From Pantoea agglomerans (GTDB lineage Bacteria; Pseudomonadota; Gammaproteobacteria; Enterobacterales; Enterobacteriaceae), in contig NZ_CP083809.1 in assembly GCF_020149765.1 (NCBI RefSeq), positions 186,001-250,000 on the forward strand: DNA of 64,000 nt, written 5' to 3'. Positions within the stretch are counted from its first letter, which is position 1, and every line of letters begins with the position of its first letter. Under the pieces are notes generated by a model that saw nothing but the letters and a program-made list of their open reading frames with translations, had not been told where the DNA came from and made no database searches. This document shows, one piece after another, positions 58,686 through 64,000 of this stretch. The position numbers and the translations under genes are program-made.

Positions 58686-58829
58686 GCCTGATTATTCTGA
58701 AATAAGTCAAACAACTTACCTTCTGTAAGTGATCGGCTTCCCTTTTTTACGTCCCCGCTAACAATTTTTTGTTTTCTGCCCTGGCAACTTGCAAGCCCAA
58801 GCTATGATTTAACCATGATGTGCCGGTTG

Positions 58830-59002
58830 TTGACTGTTTTGCATTTCGCACTGAATAGTTGTTGTACACGGCAAAGTTCTTTTCCCACGGAGTGGTTTCC
58901 TTTCTCTGCCGTTGTACGCATGGCTCAATGAAGAGCAGCGCACCTGATGCATGGCTTAGGCCGCGCTCATTTCGCCTGCCACATAATCACAGGAAGAAAG
59001 TC
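58830..59002 (+). promoter_or_regulatory. glgB promoter and leader with a candidate CsrA hairpin
   Basis: TTGACT (58830-58835) with GAATAG 17 bp later is a possible promoter. TATGAT (58803-58808) is another -10. In the resulting leader, GTACACGGCA (58863-58872) can pair with TGCCGTTGTAC (58906-58916), enclosing a CCAC-GGA-GTGG hairpin (58884-58894) that shows GGA in its loop. That is the CsrA recognition form. A second GGA lies in the glgB ribosome site. CsrA repression of glg genes is known in E. coli. Confidence 0.45.
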
Positions 59003-61186
59003 ATGTCAGAGCTTCCCGATCGCCTGGCGATCAATGCCCTGTTTGCGGGTAACTATTCCGATCCCTTCGCGTTGCTGGGGATGCACCAGACAGCCAACGG
59101 GCTGGAAGTCAGGGCGCTGCTGCCCGACGCTTCGGAAGTATGGGTAATTGAAACCAATACCGGGCGCAAAGTCGCCCAGCTGAAATGCCTCGACTCGCGC
59201 GGCTTTTTCAGCGCGGTGGTGCCGCGCCGCAAGAATATGTTTCGCTACCAGCTGGCGGTGAACTGGCACGGTCAGCAGAACCTGATCGACGACGCCTATC
59301 GCTTCGGGCCACTGCTGCAGGAGATGGACGCCTGGCTGCTGGCGGAAGGCACCCATCTGCGCCCCTACGAAACCCTGGGTGCGCACGGCGCGGTGATTGA
59401 CGACGTGCACGGCACGCGCTTCAGCGTCTGGGCGCCCAACGCGCAGCGCGTTTCGGTGGTGGGCGATTTCAACTTCTGGGACGGCCGTCGCCATCCGATG
59501 CGCTTCCGCCGCGAAATGGGCATCTGGGAGCTGTTTGTGCCCGGCGCGTATAACGGCCAGCTCTATAAATTCGAAATCGTCGATAACAGCGGCCAGCTGC
59601 GTATCAAGGCGGATCCTTACGCTTTCGAGGCGCAGATGCGTCCGCAAACCGCGTCGACCATCTGCGGCCTGCCGCCAAAGGTCGAAATGGCCGAAGAGCG
59701 CAAGGCGCGCAACGAATTTGACGCGCCGATTTCCATCTATGAAGTTCACCTTGGCTCATGGCGTCGCCATACCGACAACAACTTCTGGCTCAGCTACAAA
59801 GAGCTGGCGGAGCAGCTGGTGCCCTATGTCAAAGAGATGGGCTTTACCCATATCGAGCTGATGCCGATCAATGAGCATCCCTTTGATGGCAGCTGGGGCT
59901 ATCAGCCGCTCGGCATGTATGCGCCGACGCGTCGCTTCGGTACGCGTGACGAGTTCCTCTATTTCATCAACGCCGCGCACGAGGCGGGCCTCAACGTGCT
60001 GCTCGACTGGGTGCCGGGCCACTTCCCCAGCGACGATTTCGGCCTGGCGAAGTTCGACGGCACCGAGCTGTATGAGCACAGCGATCCGCGCGAAGGCTAT
60101 CATCAGGACTGGAACACCCTGATCTACAATTTTGGCCGCCGCGAGGTAAGTAACTATCTGGCGGGCAACGCGCTCTACTGGCTGGAGCGTTACGGCATCG
60201 ACGGTTTGCGCGTCGATGCGGTGGCCTCGATGATCTACCGCGACTACAGCCGCGCTGAAGGCGAATGGGTGCCGAACCACTACGGCGGGCGGGAGAATCT
60301 CGAAGCTATCGCCTTCCTGCGCTACACCAACCGCACGCTGGGACGCGCCGCGCCGGGCACCGTCACCATCGCCGAAGAGTCCACCGACTTCAACGGCGTA
60401 TCGCGTCCGCCGGAATCGGGCGGCCTCGGCTTCTGGTACAAGTGGAACCTGGGCTGGATGCACGACACTCTCGACTATATGAAGCTCGATCCGGTCTACC
60501 GCAGTCATCATCACGACCTGATGAGCTTCGGCATCATGTACAACTACACCGAAAACTTCGTGCTGCCGCTCTCGCACGACGAAGTGGTACACGGCAAGAA
60601 GTCGCTACTGGACCGTATGCCGGGCGATCCCTGGCAGAAGTTCGCTAACCTGCGCGCCTATTACGGCTGGATGTGGGCCTTCCCCGGCAAGAAACTGATG
60701 TTTATGGGCGGCGAGTTTGCCCAGGGCAAAGAGTGGAACCACGACGTCAGCCTGGACTGGCATCTGCTGGAGGGGGCGGATAACTGGCACCACGGCGTGC
60801 AGCGACTGGTGCGCGACCTTAACCATACCTATCGCCACTTCGCGCCGATGTACCAGCTCGATTTCGACCCGGCTGGCTTTGAGTGGCTGGTGGTGGACGA
60901 TCGCGAAAACTCCGTCTTCGTCTTTGTGCGCCGCGACCGCGATGGCAACGAAATCATTGTTGCCAGTAACTTTACGCCGGTGCCGCGCCACAACTATCGC
61001 TTCGGCGTTAATCAGGCGGGGAGCTGGCGCGAAGTGATCAACACCGATCAGCACAGCTATCACGGCAGCGATACGCGCAATCCGGTGGTGCATACCGATG
61101 AGATCGCCAGCCACAACCGGCCGCAGTCGCTGTCGCTGACGCTGCCGCCGCTCGCGACAATCTGGCTGGTGAAGGAGGCGGAATGA
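59003..61186 (+). CDS. glgB: 1,4-alpha-glucan branching enzyme
   Basis: GlgB forms alpha-1,6 branches in glycogen. The 727-residue protein (E. coli 728) has N-terminal CBM48 modules and a GH13 catalytic barrel. Catalytic residues fit the Asp of [12 protein letters not shown], the Glu of IAEESTDF and the HDE of [11 protein letters not shown]. The start at 59003 follows AGGAAGAAAG; the longer frame from 58859 reads through the leader. It overlaps glgX by four bases. Confidence 0.97.
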   Translation: MSELPDRLAINALFAGNYSDPFALLGMHQTANGLEVRALLPDASEVWVIETNTGRKVAQLKCLDSRGFFSAVVPRRKNMFRYQLAVNWHGQQNLIDDAYRFGPLLQEMDAWLLAEGTHLRPYETLGAHGAVIDDVHGTRFSVWAPNAQRVSVVGDFNFWDGRRHPMRFRREMGIWELFVPGAYNGQLYKFEIVDNSGQLRIKADPYAFEAQMRPQTASTICGLPPKVEMAEERKARNEFDAPISIYEVHLGSWRRHTDNNFWLSYKELAEQLVPYVKEMGFTHIELMPINEHPFDGSWGYQPLGMYAPTRRFGTRDEFLYFINAAHEAGLNVLLDWVPGHFPSDDFGLAKFDGTELYEHSDPREGYHQDWNTLIYNFGRREVSNYLAGNALYWLERYGIDGLRVDAVASMIYRDYSRAEGEWVPNHYGGRENLEAIAFLRYTNRTLGRAAPGTVTIAEESTDFNGVSRPPESGGLGFWYKWNLGWMHDTLDYMKLDPVYRSHHHDLMSFGIMYNYTENFVLPLSHDEVVHGKKSLLDRMPGDPWQKFANLRAYYGWMWAFPGKKLMFMGGEFAQGKEWNHDVSLDWHLLEGADNWHHGVQRLVRDLNHTYRHFAPMYQLDFDPAGFEWLVVDDRENSVFVFVRRDRDGNEIIVASNFTPVPRHNYRFGVNQAGSWREVINTDQHSYHGSDTRNPVVHTDEIASHNRPQSLSLTLPPLATIWLVKEAE

Positions 61187-63159
61187 CGCTGCTTCCGGGA
61201 CGTGCTGAGCCGCCAGGCGCCAGTTACGACGGTAAGGGCGTTAACTTTACGCTCTTCACCCGGCATGCCGCGCGCGTCGAGCTTTGCCTGTTTGATGATG
61301 GCAAAGAGCGGCGCTTCGATCTGCCTGCGCGAACCGGCGATATCTGGCACGGCTACGCGGCCGCGCTTAAACCGGGCCAGCGCTACGGCTTTCGCGTTCA
61401 CGGCCCCTGGGCGCCGGAGTGCGGACACCGCTTTAATCCCGCCAAGCTGCTGGTCGATCCCTGCGCCCGCGCAGTTGAGGGCGAGGTAGCGGACGACCCG
61501 CGTCTCTACGGCGGTATCGAGCAGCCTGACGAGCAGGACAGCGCCGCCGTGGCCCCTAAGTCGCTGGTGGTGGCGGAGGACTTCGACTGGGAAGGGGATG
61601 TCGCCCCGCGCACCCCCTGGGGCAACACGGTGATTTACGAGGCGCACGTCCGCGGCCTGACGCAGCGACATCCGGAAATTCCGGAATCGCTGCGCGGGAC
61701 TTACGCTGCGCTTGGCCATCCTGTTATGGTGAATTACCTGCGCCATCTCGGCGTAACCGCGCTGGAGCTGCTGCCGGTAGCCCATTTCGCCAGCGAGCCG
61801 CGCCTGCAGCGTCTCGGGCTAAGCAACTACTGGGGCTATAACCCCTTTGCGCTGTGGGCCGTCAATCCGCGCTACGCCTCGCAGCAGAGCGCGTCGCCGC
61901 TGGAGGAGTTTCAGCAGGCGGTAAAGAATCTGCATGCGGCAGGGATTGAGGTGCTGCTGGACGTGGTGTTCAACCACACCGCTGAACTGGAGGAGATCGG
62001 CCCGACGCTGTCGCAGCGCGGCGTCGATAACGCCAGCTACTACTGGCTGGGGCCGCAGGGCGAATATCAAAACTGGACCGGATGCGGCAATACCCTCAAC
62101 CTCAGCGACCCCGAGGTGATGAACTGGGCGCTGGAGGCGCTGCGCTACTGGGTGCGCGTCTGCCATGTTGACGGCTTTCGCTTCGATCTGGCACCGGTGC
62201 TGGGGCGCACCCCCGATTTTTCGGCGCACGCGCCGCTGTTTGAGGCGATCAAAGCCTGCCCGCTGCTTTCTCAGGTCAAGCTGATCGCTGAACCCTGGGA
62301 TATCGGGCCGGGTGGCTATCAGGTCGGCAATTTTCCACCGCTGTTCGCCGAATGGAACGACCATTTCCGCGACGATATGCGGCGCTTCTGGCTGCATCGC
62401 GACGTCAGCAACGGCGCGTTCGCCCGCCGCTTTGCCGCCTCCAGCGACCTGTTTCAGCGTGACGGCCGCCTGCCGCACGCCGCCGTCAACCTGATAACCG
62501 CGCATGACGGCTTTACGCTGCGCGATGTGGTGAGCTTTAACCACAAGCATAACCAGGCCAACGGCGAGGATAACCGCGACGGCAGCAACGGCAATTTCAG
62601 CCATAACCACGGCGTGGAAGGGCTGCGCGCCAGCTTCGACGTGATCGAGCGCCGCCGCCTGAGCACGCATGCGCTGCTGACGTCGCTGCTGCTGGCGCAG
62701 GGCACGCCGATGCTGCTCGCCGGCGACGAGCGCGGCCACAGCCAGCACGGCAACAACAACGCCTACTGTCAGGATAACCTCCTGACCTGGCTCGACTGGC
62801 AGGAAGAAGAGAGCAGTCTGGTAGAATTTACCGCCGCCCTGATCCGTTTGCGTCAGCAGATCCCGGCGTTAACCGCCGATCGCTGGTGGCAAGAGGGCGA
62901 CGGCAATGTGCAGTGGTTCAATGCCAGCGGCAAACCACTGCAGCGAGAGGAGTGGGAGCAGAAGGCGCACAGAATGCAGATCCTGCTCTCCGGCCGCTGG
63001 TTAATAACAATAAACGCCACGGATTCGGTGAGTGACATCGCCTTACCAGACGGAGAATGGCGTGCCGTTCCTCCTTTCGCCGGGGATGACAACCCCATTT
63101 TGTCGACTGTCTGGCATGGTCCCGCACACGGTGTGTGCGTGTTCCAAAAGCAATCATAA
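61183..63159 (+). CDS. glgX: Glycogen debranching enzyme GlgX
   Basis: GlgX removes short alpha-1,6 branches, mainly four-residue stubs left by phosphorylase. The 658-residue GH13 protein (E. coli 657) has the nucleophile Asp in [12 protein letters not shown], the acid Glu in LIAEPWDIG and the HD of [12 protein letters not shown]. It overlaps glgB. glgC follows 10 bases downstream. Confidence 0.97.
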   Translation: MTLLPGRAEPPGASYDGKGVNFTLFTRHAARVELCLFDDGKERRFDLPARTGDIWHGYAAALKPGQRYGFRVHGPWAPECGHRFNPAKLLVDPCARAVEGEVADDPRLYGGIEQPDEQDSAAVAPKSLVVAEDFDWEGDVAPRTPWGNTVIYEAHVRGLTQRHPEIPESLRGTYAALGHPVMVNYLRHLGVTALELLPVAHFASEPRLQRLGLSNYWGYNPFALWAVNPRYASQQSASPLEEFQQAVKNLHAAGIEVLLDVVFNHTAELEEIGPTLSQRGVDNASYYWLGPQGEYQNWTGCGNTLNLSDPEVMNWALEALRYWVRVCHVDGFRFDLAPVLGRTPDFSAHAPLFEAIKACPLLSQVKLIAEPWDIGPGGYQVGNFPPLFAEWNDHFRDDMRRFWLHRDVSNGAFARRFAASSDLFQRDGRLPHAAVNLITAHDGFTLRDVVSFNHKHNQANGEDNRDGSNGNFSHNHGVEGLRASFDVIERRRLSTHALLTSLLLAQGTPMLLAGDERGHSQHGNNNAYCQDNLLTWLDWQEEESSLVEFTAALIRLRQQIPALTADRWWQEGDGNVQWFNASGKPLQREEWEQKAHRMQILLSGRWLITINATDSVSDIALPDGEWRAVPPFAGDDNPILSTVWHGPAHGVCVFQKQS

Positions 63160-63169
63160 GGAGTCAGAC

Positions 63170-64000
63170 ATGGTTAAGTTAGACAGAACCGATCACCTGA
63201 TGCTGGCCCGCCAGCTCCCTACACAGACGGTTGCGCTGATCCTCGCCGGGGGAAGAGGCACGCGCCTGAAAGACCTGACCGCCAAACGCGCCAAGCCCGC
63301 GGTGCACTTTGGCGGCAAGTTTCGCATCATCGACTTTGCTCTTTCGAACTGCATTAACTCGGGCATCCGCCGCATCGGCGTGATAACGCAGTACCAGTCG
63401 CATACGCTAACGCAGCACGTTCAGCGCGGCTGGTCTATCTTCAACGAAGAGATGAATGAATTTGTGGATTTGCTGCCGGCGCAGCAGCGAACGCAGACTG
63501 AACACTGGTATCGCGGCACCGCTGACGCCGTGACCCAGAACCTCGACATTATTCGCCGCTATCAGGCGCAGTACATCGTGATTCTGGCCGGGGATCATAT
63601 TTATAAAATGGACTATTCGCGCATGCTGCTCGACCACGTCGACGCCAACGCGAAGTGCACCATCGCCTGTCTGCCCGTGCCGCTGCACGAAGCGACCGCC
63701 TTTGGCGTAATGGCGGTGGATGAACACAATAAAGTGATCGACTTTGTAGAGAAACCGCCGCAGCCGCCCGCCATGCCCGGCGACGATACGCAGGCGCTGG
63801 CCAGCATGGGGATCTACGTGTTTAACGCCGATTATCTCTATCAGCTGCTGGAGGAAGATCTCCAGGAGCCGGAGTCCAACCACGACTTTGGTAAAGATAT
63901 TCTGCCGAAAGTGGTGGCGAGCGGCGAAGGGTACGCCCATTCGTTTACGCTCTCCTGTGTACAGCAGGATGAAAATTCGCCGCCTTACTGGCGCGATGTC
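63170..64000 (+). CDS. glgC: Glucose-1-phosphate adenylyltransferase (5' part, runs off the window)
   Basis: GlgC makes ADP-glucose from glucose-1-phosphate and ATP, the committed and allosterically controlled step of glycogen synthesis. The first 277 codons are present (E. coli 431). The N-terminal motif [16 protein letters not shown], the effector-site [15 protein letters not shown] and [11 protein letters not shown] are intact. AAGGAG lies 6 bases before the ATG. The frame is open to the last base. Confidence 0.97.
   Translation, partial: MVKLDRTDHLMLARQLPTQTVALILAGGRGTRLKDLTAKRAKPAVHFGGKFRIIDFALSNCINSGIRRIGVITQYQSHTLTQHVQRGWSIFNEEMNEFVDLLPAQQRTQTEHWYRGTADAVTQNLDIIRRYQAQYIVILAGDHIYKMDYSRMLLDHVDANAKCTIACLPVPLHEATAFGVMAVDEHNKVIDFVEKPPQPPAMPGDDTQALASMGIYVFNADYLYQLLEEDLQEPESNHDFGKDILPKVVASGEGYAHSFTLSCVQQDENSPPYWRDV

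Overview
The window is chromosomal DNA from a GC-rich member of the Enterobacterales. Most proteins can be named from close resemblance to their Escherichia coli counterparts, and several E. coli neighbourhoods are kept intact: yhhT/yhhS, dcrB-yhhQ-tusA-zntA-yhhN-yhhM-yhhL-rsmD, ftsYEX-rpoH, panM-liv, ugpBAECQ-yhhA-ggt, yhhY-ryhB-yhhW-gntRKU, and asd-glgBXC. Differences from E. coli are an inositol cluster inserted between yhhS and dcrB, a single Leu/Ile/Val-binding protein gene, no yhhX, uxuA without uxuB, and queH as the epoxyqueuosine reductase. These point to a non-E. coli lineage, possibly Erwiniaceae (Pantoea/Mixta/Erwinia-like). The genus is inference.

Layout. Positions 1-13,200 are accessory or mixed: a fragment of unknown function, an SDR oxidoreductase, queH, a MarA-like AraC regulator facing an exported alpha/beta hydrolase, hemB, proP, a 2-hydroxyacid dehydrogenase overlapping a CSS/EAL c-di-GMP phosphodiesterase, a class II aldolase paired with an orphan sulfonate-type binding protein, and uxuA divergent from a UxuR-like regulator. 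At 13,200-15,700 lie yhhT and yhhS. At 15,750-26,930 is an eight-gene myo-inositol catabolic cluster: an iolI-like isomerase gene, iolA, iolB, iolR, iolE, iolG, iolD and an iolC fused to an aldolase domain. Its three control regions share a recurring ATTTCAT motif that I propose as the IolR signal. From 27,150 to 37,900 the order is core-like: dcrB, yhhQ, tusA, zntA with a ZntR-type promoter, yhhNML, rsmD, ftsYEX and rpoH.

From 37,900 to 64,000 come panM, the liv operon (branched-chain amino acid uptake), two tandem 130-bp foldback repeats, the Pho-box-controlled ugp operon (glycerol-3-phosphate uptake), ggt, yhhY, the iron-stress small RNA RyhB with a Fur-box-like promoter, yhhW, the gluconate regulon (gntR, gntK, gntU), a Tat-exported beta-carbonic anhydrase, yhgN, asd and the glycogen operon (glgB, glgX and a truncated glgC running off the end).

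The items most worth a second look are the RyhB gene, which no ORF reveals; the tandem foldback repeats, whose arms change together between copies; the shared motif and an orphan terminator in the inositol cluster; and two candidate small ORFs (2288-2353 and 38408-38506). I did not find a clearly new multi-gene defence or mobile system. I saw no transposase, integrase, CRISPR array, tRNA or rRNA gene.
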